Assembly (NCBI GenBank): GCA_905182985.1
Contig: CAJJDN010000004.1
Span: 299,664 to 363,663 of the forward strand
Source of the DNA: Paramecium sonneborni
Taxonomy: Eukaryota > Ciliophora > Oligohymenophorea > Peniculida > Parameciidae
DNA length: 64,000 bases
Direction of reading: 5' to 3'
This document shows, one piece after another, positions 25,401 through 37,600 of this stretch. The position numbers and the translations under genes are program-made. Positions within the stretch are counted from its first letter, which is position 1. Each line of letters begins with the position of its first letter. The notes below the pieces were generated by a model. That model searched no databases, had not been told where the DNA came from, and saw only the letters and a program-made list of their open reading frames with translations.

Positions 25401-28400
25401 TTAGATGGTACTGGTTAAAAACTATAGACTATTCTATCTTGGACCCTTAAAGAAATGGAAAATGAGGAATAATTTCTACAAATGGATGCATTCTTAGCTA
25501 ATCAATAAAATGAGATTACTATTCCTATAGGTACCTTATCAACAAATGTTACATATACAATCACAGCAAAGTATATTAATTTCTTGTAAAGAGTTAATTT
25601 CACAACATTTTCATTTACAACTCTCCCAATACAAGCTCCTTATGTATTTTTAAGTTTTGAACCTCTAATGGCAAGAGTTTATGTATTTGATTGCCATGTC
25701 TCTTACTCAGATTTGAAAAATGAATTTAATGTTGCTATTGAGATATTAGGAAATAACAACGAATCATACATTTAATTAACTTAATAAGTAAACCCAATTT
25801 ATGACATTCCTCTGAATGAGTCCCTGCTTCCTAAAGAAACTCCCTTATAATTTATTGCTTCGACTGGAAGTTCGATAATAAAGGAAGTTTTTTTTTTAAA
25901 ATCGAAAGAAATAGAAATAAATTTTTTATAAAAAAATAGGTTTATTGGTTTGGATAATTAAATTAATGCAAGAGGCTTTGATAGAAACATATAAGATGAA
26001 ATTTTAAGCACAAAAGAAATCGCTTATGAATGGCAATGCAATAACTTACATAATTTATAACCTTGCAAAACAGATGAAAATCAAATTATGCAATTTCCAT
26101 CTAGAAGAGTTGTCAATATCTTTGCTGATAGTTAAAATACAACTTTCGTATTTTTCGCAAAAGCATCTAAAGGTAATAGATGGACAGTCAAAGAATAATT
26201 GATAATCATTACAGACTTTAATATTGAGGAAGAATTTACTATCAATAATGATGATCCTAAAAATTATATTAATGCAAATGATGAAGTGACGATTTTATTA
26301 AAAAAATAACAACAATATGCATTTATAATCTAAAAACACAAAATTCTGGAATCTTTCAAAATAACAAGCTTGTCATTTAAATTTAGATTAGCTGGTTTTA
26401 CAACTGATTATAAAAGTCCAGTTTACATTTATTTGATACCAGGAAACGAATCAATCGCTTTCAAACTAAACGATCCACCTCTATAGGGAACTTTTTAAAT
26501 AGATCCATTAATAGGAGAATCTTTAGACTATTTTAATTACTCTGTTACAAATCTTTTAGAGGGAAATTATTTCAGCCTTTATTATTATTTTGAAAAATCC
26601 ATGGTGGAAAGTGATGTAAATACATAGTCTACAATTAATGGAATTCCACTGGTCATAAACACAAATGTAACTTCTGGATAATTTTAATTGCCTAATGGAA
26701 TCACAAATAATTCAATATCTGTTCTATGTGAGATTCATTCAAATTACGGCGCTAAATCTTACTTGAGATAAGATGTTTATGTGGTAAGAAAAAATTATGA
26801 ATTTTAATAATTGTACAAATCATTCACTAATAAAACTAATTTAGAAGATTTATAAAGTCTTCACACTATGATTGCATTGATTTAGCTTGAAGAGCAATAG
26901 GTTTGTTTGAAACAGTGTTCAGGTGTTGGAACCTGTGTTAATGATAAATGTTAATGCCCTCCTGGATATTACTTTGCTGATTGCAGCGGAAATTAAGACT
27001 AATAAAATTAATTTAATGAATTTTTAAATAATGTTATGTTATCTTTGATCAAGAGACCAATAAAAAATAACTAAGAAATGAAATTATTTAGTGAATCTCT
27101 TTACTTTTTATAATCATTTAATTCAAACAATACATTAAGTTTAGAAGATTGTTAAACCATATTATAATCGTATATAGAGAACACAAATTAAAGATTAGAA
27201 TAGATAAATTAATATTCAATAAATTTATAATATTAATCTACTGATGATTTTAATTACTCCTAAATAGACATTCGTTCTTTAATTAATAAAAATGATTTAC
27301 ATATCGCTCTTAAAAGTACTGTTTTTATGTGGGAAAAAACAATATTTACTTAAGGTTCAAATATTTATTAATTACAAAATCATTTAGGCAACTTTATAAA
27401 TAACATTATTGAATTATCTATCTTTGCTTTAAATCCAAACGAAAAAATCGATTTTTCAATCGATACTGCATCCATAATTATTTATAATTCCAAAACTATC
27501 CCTTAAGTTTCTAATAGAATTTTGGAAGAAATCCCCAATAATTATTCAACAAGCTATGATATCGTTTAAGCAATCTATATTAGAAACTATTATGCTTTTG
27601 ATGGATATTTTCCATATCCACAATAAATTTATCCATTATATAACTTTTTAATCAGATCATCAAATAGAAAAGAAAATATAGAATTAGATTAACCTATATC
27701 CTATAGATTTGGCATTTAAAATGATACAACAAATTTAGTTTGTTTATAAAGAAATTCTAAGACTTATGAATGGTCTAATAATAATTGCACTATTTCTTCC
27801 ATAAATTCAACTTACTTTTGTAATTGTACTACTCTTTCACCTACAACAATTTGTAATGACTACGATAATATTTATGAAGGTACACCAGGTTTCAAGCTAA
27901 ATCTTCCTAATATCTTCTATATCATTTACATTTTTTAATTAATAATTATAGCTATATTTTTTAGTAAAGCTAAAATACATGATAATGAAATATCAAATGA
28001 AAATACAAAGTTTGGCCGTGTTTTTAAATTAGCTAAAAGTCATAGAGTGAATATTATAGGTAATTAAGTTTATCCAGTTGAATAAGAAAAGGATACTCGG
28101 GAATTAATAAAAAAGCCATAAATTAACAATAATGAATAAAAAAATGATAAGTTTCATTTTAACTATTTTTGGGTAATTAATTTTATTTATTTAGAAATAT
28201 CATTGCTTAACATAGTTGATATTTAAATAATTATCTTATATTAGCCCATTGATGAGATCTCTTTTAATATTATTAAGATGGAATTCAGCATTAATCATTG
28301 GGGAAGTGTTATGTTTATCACAATTTGAATATTAAGTTTCCATTTGGATAATTCTTGCATCAATCATTATTTTAAGATTAAGTGAAAATTTTTTCAAAGT

Positions 28401-28740
28401 ATGAATAATCATATTTTTAGAAAAGAATAAAGTATTTCTTTATTTTGAGACAGCAAATTCTTGTTACAATTATTAAAATCTTTTTATTGTTGATTCTAAT
28501 CTTCACAGTCTTATGTGAATTATATTTTTATTTTATGATAGTCAACTAAACTAATTTAGTAATTTATCATAATTATTCTAGATTGTTTCATATAGTGGGG
28601 CAATATTAATTGATGTCCTTCTTATCGATATTATTATTTTTAGCGCGAATAGATTTTTAGGGGAAAATAAAAAGAAGAATATAAGAAAAAGAATAAAAGA
28701 ACTCAAATAACTTACTAATATTTAAAAAGAGAAAGAATGA
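16408..28740 (+). CDS. Giant surface protein A: LamG-like, furin-like repeats, REJ-like, EGF, GPS, 5 TM
   Basis: A signal peptide (MFHLVFILIVIYQVYA) starts the chain. Two LamG-like modules follow (about residues 60-180 and 285-405; SFWMMVHSKMKMSGRQIIFS, SLTIMFWVKPQ), then furin/GFR-like CxxC repeats (about 430-2380). A REJ-like stretch runs to about 3015, with an EGF module (CSGVGTCVNDKCQCPPGYYF) and a GPS-like motif near 3295-3340 (CL...W...C...FCNCTTLSPTT). Five hydrophobic helices end the chain, the first being FYIIYIFQLIIIAIFF. Introns are 16520-16545, 16719-16740, 16845-16870, 17018-17040, 28173-28194, 28399-28420 and 28559-28581. An N at 22201 joins overlapping copies of one block and read literally meets TGA; leaving out 20857-22201 gives exactly 3608 codons. 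The type resembles polycystin-1 and adhesion receptors, so a surface receptor or adhesin is inferred. Confidence 0.8.
20435..22200 (+). repeat. 1766-bp block identical to 35594-37359 of gene B
   Basis: Up to a C/T difference at 20434 (35593 in B) genes A and B differ by scattered substitutions. From 20435 to the N at 22201 I found no difference from B. The sequence after the N (22202 onward) is a diverged version of the same block and is probably the true A sequence. The identical tract is therefore best read as a collapsed repeat, or less likely as a gene-conversion tract. Confidence 0.8.
22201..22201. other. Single-N assembly join inside gene A
   Basis: Sequence after the N (GAATGATTAGACATG...) restarts the block that began at 20857 (GAATTAATAGACATG...), about 10 percent diverged. 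Reading across the N in frame meets TGA within two codons. Confidence 0.9.
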
Positions 28741-29527
28741 AAATTATAAATTTGAGCATATAAAAAGTTAATAATAAATTTTCGAGTCATAAAAATAATT
28801 TTTTAGAGTTTTTTTTAGTAATTTGGCAAGTAGTTTTTAATAAAATATTTTATGATGTATCAAAATGGATAATTTGGCTAGAATCATTTAAAAGTTTGTG
28901 CAAATTATTATAAATCAATATATTATGTTAGGTTACGATAATAGATTTCATTTTTATTGCGATCCTTATCCATTTAATCAATGAAACTCTTCCCTTTTCT
29001 TTCTTTATTAATTTTTTAATTTATTTTTCTCCTATACTTTAGATTTCTTTTTTATGAAGTCGTCATTTACTCAAAGAAATACAGTTTTCTCAAATATTAC
29101 CTCCTAATTTTTGAATTATGCTAAGTAATTAAAATGCGGCTTTTTAAGAGATTTCCATAATTTTAAAAAATCCCTCCAGTTATTCTATGATTATTATTTA
29201 AATAACTAAAGTAAAAATTATTGGCCTTATTTTGATCAATATTATTGCTAGATATTTCAAACACAAAATCCTAATCATATGAATTATAGTAAACTTAATT
29301 AATTTTAGTTGGTTAAATAATTTATTTTAAGGTAATTGAATCAAATCCTATTTTAGTCATTTATTTTGTAAAGAGGATGGGTTAGCTAAATCATAATCCT
29401 GTAGATCTATTAAATTATCTTCTTATTACTACTTCAATTTTTATTTTTTAAACTAATTTTAATTTATAGCATAATTCATATATTATAAACCCCAATTTAT
29501 ATAAGTTATTGTTGAATTAAAATTTTA
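28247..29527 (+). repeat. Direct repeat, 1281 bp, first copy (3' end of gene A plus flank)
   Basis: It starts at CATTGATGAGATCTC inside the last exons of gene A and runs 787 bp past its stop. It is repeated with no difference that I can see at 29529-30809, directly after an N. This is the signature of two overlapping contig ends placed side by side. Confidence 0.92.
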
Positions 29528-29528
29528 N
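29528..29528. other. Single-N assembly join after gene A
   Basis: The N separates two identical 1281-bp copies. It most likely marks a negative-length gap, that is, unmerged overlapping contigs. Confidence 0.92.
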
Positions 29529-30022
29529 CATTGATGAGATCTCTTTTAATATTATTAAGATGGAATTCAGCATTAATCATTGGGGAAGTGTTATGTTTAT
29601 CACAATTTGAATATTAAGTTTCCATTTGGATAATTCTTGCATCAATCATTATTTTAAGATTAAGTGAAAATTTTTTCAAAGTATGAATAATCATATTTTT
29701 AGAAAAGAATAAAGTATTTCTTTATTTTGAGACAGCAAATTCTTGTTACAATTATTAAAATCTTTTTATTGTTGATTCTAATCTTCACAGTCTTATGTGA
29801 ATTATATTTTTATTTTATGATAGTCAACTAAACTAATTTAGTAATTTATCATAATTATTCTAGATTGTTTCATATAGTGGGGCAATATTAATTGATGTCC
29901 TTCTTATCGATATTATTATTTTTAGCGCGAATAGATTTTTAGGGGAAAATAAAAAGAAGAATATAAGAAAAAGAATAAAAGAACTCAAATAACTTACTAA
30001 TATTTAAAAAGAGAAAGAATGA
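29529..30022 (+). pseudogene. Repeated 3' end of gene A (probable assembly duplicate)
   Basis: It carries the last coding part of gene A without any upstream portion: the helices around RSLLILLRWNSALIIGEVL and ILVTIIKIFLLLILIFTVLC, and the final helix GAILIDVLLIDIIIFSANRF, up to the same TGA (30020-30022). The sequence is identical to 28247-28740, including two of the introns. It should not be counted as a separate gene. Confidence 0.85.
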
Positions 30023-30809
30023 AAATTATAAATTTGAGCATATAAAAAGTTAATAATAAATTTTCGAGTCATAAAAATAATTTTTTAGAGTTTTTTTTAG
30101 TAATTTGGCAAGTAGTTTTTAATAAAATATTTTATGATGTATCAAAATGGATAATTTGGCTAGAATCATTTAAAAGTTTGTGCAAATTATTATAAATCAA
30201 TATATTATGTTAGGTTACGATAATAGATTTCATTTTTATTGCGATCCTTATCCATTTAATCAATGAAACTCTTCCCTTTTCTTTCTTTATTAATTTTTTA
30301 ATTTATTTTTCTCCTATACTTTAGATTTCTTTTTTATGAAGTCGTCATTTACTCAAAGAAATACAGTTTTCTCAAATATTACCTCCTAATTTTTGAATTA
30401 TGCTAAGTAATTAAAATGCGGCTTTTTAAGAGATTTCCATAATTTTAAAAAATCCCTCCAGTTATTCTATGATTATTATTTAAATAACTAAAGTAAAAAT
30501 TATTGGCCTTATTTTGATCAATATTATTGCTAGATATTTCAAACACAAAATCCTAATCATATGAATTATAGTAAACTTAATTAATTTTAGTTGGTTAAAT
30601 AATTTATTTTAAGGTAATTGAATCAAATCCTATTTTAGTCATTTATTTTGTAAAGAGGATGGGTTAGCTAAATCATAATCCTGTAGATCTATTAAATTAT
30701 CTTCTTATTACTACTTCAATTTTTATTTTTTAAACTAATTTTAATTTATAGCATAATTCATATATTATAAACCCCAATTTATATAAGTTATTGTTGAATT
30801 AAAATTTTA
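29529..30809 (+). repeat. Direct repeat, 1281 bp, second copy
   Basis: Copy of 28247-29527; see that entry. The match ends at TTTTA (30809), after which new sequence leading to gene B begins. Confidence 0.92.
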
Positions 30810-31467
30810 TTAAATTTATTTATAAATTTAAAAGAGTAAAATTAAGAAATTTATTGTTGATGTAAATCAAAAAAATGTTTTAAATAAGGAAATGTTTAAA
30901 TTGATACCCCAAAAATTAACCACAAGACAATTAAATCAAAATATAACAAGACTTATTTTTTGAATTAATGAATAGGTTAAATATAATAAAAAGATATATT
31001 TTAAATATTTAAAATCTTGAGATATCTATTTTTGGGACAAAAAAAATCCCTAATCATTTATTCGTATATAAGCAAATATACCTTATAATCAATTATAATA
31101 TAAAATTTACAAGTTTAAAATTTTGAATCAAAGCTCTTTCTCATAAATTTGTCATTTAAAAAATTACTTTATTAAAAATTAAATATAATAAACTAAAATA
31201 TTGAAATTTATATTAATTATTACAGCCTAAGATTATACTAATAATTAAGTTGAAAGATTTCATCACTAATTGTATTTGTTTGGAAATTGAAAAATATTTT
31301 TATTAAATTTTTGATAAGTATTATTTTGATTATGTCTTTGAGTTTCAAACATCTATTTCTAATGGTTTTGCATTATTTATTTTAAAATTTACTATTATTA
31401 AAATCAGATCCTGTTTTTATATTCTGAATTAATTTTATTTCATGGTTTTAATGAAAAAAAAATTAAT

Positions 31468-31478
31468 ACAAAACAACC
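31468..31478 (+). promoter_or_regulatory. Shared upstream motif before gene B
   Basis: ACAAAACAACC, 189 bp before the start codon of gene B, corresponds to AACCAAACAAC before gene A. Function unknown. Confidence 0.22.
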
Positions 31479-31656
31479 TTTTTTAAATTAAAAAAAAAAT
31501 TTCTATCATAAAAATAGATAGACTTTGTAGTATAGCAGCACTATAATATGAAAAATTAAGGGAACATAATATCTTAAATTTTTTTCCAGATTAGATCTGA
31601 AACTAATAGTTTTTTACTATTTCTATGATCAGATTTATGATTTATTTCATTATTTA

Positions 31657-34600
31657 ATGTTTCATTTAGTATTTATCTCTATAGCTTTCTATTAGATATA
31701 TGCTTAAACTAAAATTACGTTGTAAGGTTCACAACCACTTAAGATTGAGTGTAAAGGGGGTAAGATAATTAATAAGAACTTTCATTAGATTATGGTATAT
31801 TAGGAAATCAAGATTTTAATAAATAACTATACTAGTAAAGCATACTATAATCTGTGGATTAGATTACATTTAGTTTTTGGATGATGGTTCATTCTTAGAT
31901 AAAAATGACTGGAAGATAAATTATATTTAGTTTAGTTGATGGATTTTCATCAAATCCTGTAATCTTTATTATTTATTTAGTCTTTAAATTTGATGCTTTT
32001 TTATTAAATCGAATAAGAAGATTATTATTTAAGCTTAATTAATCAAAAAATGACTCCAGTAATTTTAAAATTAAAAATTGTCTAGTAATTTATATTATAT
32101 TAGATATTAGAGTAAATAATCTTTTCATAGATACATGGAATCATGTATTTCTTTCGATTGATTAAAAATCTTCAAATGTTACTTTCCTCAATCTTAAATT
32201 TTTTTCCACTTATAATTTTTAACTTTTTCAAGTAGTCGATACATTGATAAATGAAAAGTAAATATTGATATAAATTTTAGACTAATTTATAAATTTACTT
32301 ATGAATCCAGAATAACAAATGAACGTTTCACTAGTAATTCACCCGATGATTCTAAGGCTTGCATTTACCTAGCAAGTTTTGATTATATAAATGGATGGTC
32401 ATCTATGGACTAAGAAATATATGTAGATTATGAACCCATACTTAAATTTGCATTAAAGCCTTATGCATCAGATGGTATTATAGTAGATAAAGTTTTTGAT
32501 CAAATCAATTTGAGACAAAGTACAGTTCCAATTGAATATAGTGGAAAGATAGGCATGAATTTGTATAAAAATACATAGATAGTTTACAATTTCTTAGAAA
32601 AATTGTCTTCTTTAACAATAATGTTTTGGGTTAAACCTTAAAATATAGAATCTTCATTTTAATTTTTATCTTTAACAGATGATGTTTTATAAGAAACTAG
32701 TATAGGGTTTGGAGTTAATAAAAATTATGATCTATTGTTTTATCAAATTTATACTAAGTCTCCAATTGGGGCTTTGGCCTCCAACACTTGGAAAAAAGTT
32801 ACAGCTGCATTTTTAGATTTAGGTTTTAATGCAAACTTTGAGCCATTAAATTAAAAAAAAGCAATGAGAATATTTATTGATAATGTCTAAACAAAGTTAG
32901 ATTTTGTTATGAACATAAAACCATATAAAAGATTAGTTATAGGACCTGTTTTTATGGATGATTGTGGATAAGAAGTCATTGACATTTAAGATATAAAAAT
33001 TTTTTCAGGATATGGAATTTTATAAACATTTAATCATGATTGTTAAATCTTGGTTGGCAAGTATTGTGCATTTTGTAAATCAGGCACTCATTATTGTAAA
33101 GAATAAGATCCTAATGATGACATTAAAGTTTATAATTGTCCAGCTGGATATAAAGATTAAAATTATGAATGCTCTTAAATCAATATTCCAAATTGTCTCA
33201 GAATGTCATCATTTACATGTGAGATATGTGCATGGGGTTATCAATTAATAAACGGATAATGTCAATCTACTAATTAAATTGTTACTTCCCCATACTCTTG
33301 TAAAGATCCTAAAGCACAATATTGCTCTATCATAAATTCGCTAACTAAATCTGATTAAACTAGAAACGACATAAGTAAATTATGCTTAAATAATTTTTAC
33401 TCATTTATAGAATATACCTGTTCTGGATTAGAAGTGCCTTCATGTTTGAAATCTCAATTTCCCTATAAGTGTGCTTAGTGTATAGATGGGTTTACATTAA
33501 CTGAAAATAAAGTTTGTTCAAAAATTTGCTCAAATAATTAAAAATTTTTAAAATCAAATGGTGAATGTGTAAGCTATTGTAAAAAATATTTATTCAGCAT
33601 AGAATGTTCTCCTACAGGCAGCATATAAAAAAACTAATGCAATCCATTAGATACTTGTTTAAGCACTGAAAAGGATCTTGGATATTATTGTTTGACAAGT
33701 GCATAAAGTATTCCAGGATAAACTAAGAGTTGTTAAGTGACAAACAGCCAAATTTTGCAAGATTAACTTTTAATTTGCCATGTAAAATGTAAATATTGTT
33801 TTGGTACTGGTGAAACAAATTGCTTGGGGTGCTATGAAAATATGTATTACAATCCTCATACTACATCATGCTTGTCAAATTGCAATAGTTTTGATTTGAA
33901 TGCTAGATTCATATATAATAACAGATATAACTGGATGTGTGAATTAGAATGTCCATTTGATTTATATACTCAGAATTCTGATTGTGTAAAAGAATGCAGT
34001 GTAGGATTTAAATAATTTGATGAAAAATGCTTACCTGATTAAATATACAAAGATTTGTTCGAATTAAACTAAGGTTGCCCAGAATTTTGTGAAATATGTA
34101 ATAGTGATAAAATTTGTACAAAGTGTCAAAATCTCTTCTCTATGGATCAAGGTAAATGTGTTAAATCATGCTATCCAAAATATTTAAGTATTATAGATCG
34201 AACTCGTTTATGTAAATTAAGTTGTGACGCTGGAGATTTAATCTACAAAAATGATAATATTAATGGATATCAAATTAATAAATGTTTTAAGAAAAAATGT
34301 GGAGTTATTAGAGTCAATAAAGAATATTAAACTTATTAACATTAAACAGATTCACATCGATGTCTGTATCCATGTGAAGCAGGATATTATGGTAACACTC
34401 TCCTTCTATAATGTTAACCATGTAGTAATAAGTGTAAAACCTGTGAAATATCTCCATAATTTTGCACATCTTGTTACCCTATGACATTTTTAGAAGCTAG
34501 TGATTGTTTTGAATCATGTAAAGGAAAGTTTTAAAATTATGTAAACTGGAATTGCGAAGGATCTTGTTCAATAGGATATAAAGTTGTAGATAAAGTTTCC

Positions 34601-37600
34601 AATATAAATGCTTGTGTTTCAAAATGTGGAGAAATCTTTGCCACTTTTGTTTATTCTTGGAATAATAGCTGTTATGAAAAAAAACCAGAAATAGGAGTTT
34701 ATTGTTTAGGATATGAATGTTAAAACTGTAATAATTATTGCAAGACATGTTCAGGTCCTAGCCCAACTTAATGCTTATCTTGTAAACAAAAATCATATTT
34801 ATAAAATAATAAGTGTGTTAATAACTGCAGTTCATAATTATAAGATAATATAAATTGGCAATGTGTTGATGAATGCCCAAAAGATAGTTATAGTACTACA
34901 GGCAAATTATAAATTAATGATAATTCAATAAGCGTAACATAATGTGATACTACTTGTTTATTAGATTAATTTTAACTTAAAGATAAATGCTTTTAGAATT
35001 AACCAATTTAGACTTACTGCAAAAAAAAAGTTAATTATTATTATTGTGAATACTGTTCTTCTGTTTGTTCAGAATGTTATGATGTCTATTCTAATTCTTG
35101 CACAAAATGTTCTAATGGAGCTTATTTATATGATACTACATGTTACACTGATTGTCCAGATGATGCGCCTTACAAGGATGATAGCGTTCAAAAATGTGTT
35201 TCAAGTTGCTCTTAATATGCAGAAAAGGGTCGTTGTGTTGTTTAATGCTCATCTTTGTATTTCTTATACGAAGAAAAAAGGCTTTGTTTTTAAATGGGAT
35301 GTCCATTAGGAACTTATGAATCATAATTAAAATATTGTAATAGTTGTAACGCAGGTTGTGCAACTTGCACTGGAGGATCTGATCAAGAATGCACAACTTG
35401 TTTACCTGGATACTTTTTGAACGGAGGGACATTTTGTATCAAAGGTTGTACAGTTGAACCAGATTTAATTTAAGATTGGATTAATGGTGCATGCGTATAA
35501 TAATGCCCTTAAGGTGCATATTTACAAACATTACCTGGAGGAGACCTAGCTTGTAAAGAAGATTGCCCAATTTATTATTATTCTAATATATGTGTTTCGA
35601 ATTGTCCAGAATAAACATATTTAGATAAATAAATTTGTAGAAGTTGTGCAAGTGCTTGTTCAGAATGTTTTGGCACAAAAATCGATCAATGTTCTAAATG
35701 TGATCTTGGATATTATATTGAATAAACTACATGTTATGCAATTTGCCCTGATTATAAGCCATATGCAAATTTAGCTGATTCAAGATGTGTTGCTCAATGC
35801 CCTGATTATTTATACTTAAAAAAAAATTATTGCTTTAGTCCCTGCCCTGCCATCTTATACTATTATGAAATAAATGGTAAAAAAGAATGTGTTGATCAAT
35901 GCTATTCAAAATCTTATTTATGGCTTGGTAAATGTTATGAATGTAATTCAATTTGCAAAGAATGTTTTGGCCCTAATAATGGAAATTGTCTTGAATGTGA
36001 ATTACCTTACTTTTTGAATTAATAGACATGTGGAGTCACCTGTCCTAAATTTTATGACTAAACAGATCATATATGCAAAGATGCATGTCCTGTTAATTTA
36101 GTTATTTAAGAATCTAATTGTTAAAATAAATGTGATCCTGGATATTTAATTTATAATAAGGTTTGTGTTAAATATTGTCCATTTTATGCATATTAAGTGG
36201 ATAACTACTGCTATGATTGTAATTTTTTTTGTAGCTCTTGTTTTGGACCAACATCTAATGAATGCTTTTCTTGTAATGATAATTATTTTTAAGATGGATA
36301 TAGTTGTAAATCAGTTTGCCCTTAATTTTATAATAAAGAAAATAAAAAATGTATGCTTAATTGCACTGGTCTGTAAGAAATCACCGAAAAAAAAGAGTGT
36401 GTTTCTTAATGTCCATCAAATTACATAACTTGTTAATCTAAATGTGTTTTAGTCCTATAAGATGGATATTATTAAGATGGAAAAATATGTAAAAAATGTG
36501 ATCCTAGATGTTCAAAATGCACTTCCCCAACACTTTGTTAAGCTTGTGTTTAAAATTTTTATCTTGAAGTTTAATCTTGTGTGATGATTTGCTCGAATTC
36601 TTATTTGTACATGGATCCCCTTTCGAGATCCTGTGTAACAAAATGTCCTTACACATTATATCATTTAGAATAATATGGAAAAAGATTTTGTGTAGCTGAT
36701 TGCGCTTACAAACTTTATGATTAATGTGTATTAAAATGTCCAAAAGGAATGTATTCAAAAAATAAAGTATGTACTAAATGCCCTTAATATTGTGAAGAAT
36801 GTGAAACTGCTACAAAATGTACAAAATGTTTATTGGGTTATTATTTTTAAAATGGATCATGCTTAAAAAGTTGTTTAAATAGTAAGACTGATACAAAGAA
36901 TTTTAAGTGTGTTAATACGTGTGATGCTTCTTTGTTTGAATATAAAAATGAATGCTTAGAAAATTGTCCAACAAATCCAATTTTGTATAAAAATAAAAAA
37001 ATATGTTCTCTTTCATGTCCAAATAATACTTATTAAAACGAAAGAGAATGTGTAGATTGCAATGCATCCTGTTTAACATGCATAGGACCTACTAATAAAG
37101 ATTGCATAACATGTTAAGATGGATTTTATTTGGATAATTAAATTTGTACCAATGCATGTTCATCTTTATATGATGAAGTCAATAAAAAATGTGTTCTTGC
37201 GTGTCCTAAAAATCTCTTTAAGAATTAAAATAAATGTGTAAAAATATGTGATGCTTACCAATATATTAATAATTGTGTTAACACCTGTCCACCATAAACA
37301 TATGCTTTGAATTAAAAATGTTTTGATTGTTCTGAAAATTGTCAAGAATGCAATTCTTTTGGATGCACAATATGTGGTTCTGGTACATTTTTAAATGATG
37401 GTTTATGTAGTAAATATTGCCCATATTATTACAATGAAGTAAATAATCAATGTGCTTAATTATGTCCAAAAGATACTTTTGTATATATAGATCATTGTTA
37501 TTCAGAATGCCCAGTGAGTNGAATTAATAGACATGTGGAGTCACCTGTCCTAAATTTTATGACTAAACAGATCATATATGCAAAGATGCATGTCCTGTTA

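Larger units (their letters stand above)
28741..31656. other. Intergenic region between surface genes A and B (half of it duplicated)
   Basis: It contains the 3' flank of A (28741-29527), an N, the repeated tail of A with the same flank (29529-30809), and the upstream region of gene B (30810-31656). Removing the duplicate leaves about 1.6 kb of very AT-rich DNA. I see no open frame of note in it and no RNA gene. Patches of the last 650 bp resemble the region upstream of gene A. Confidence 0.6.
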
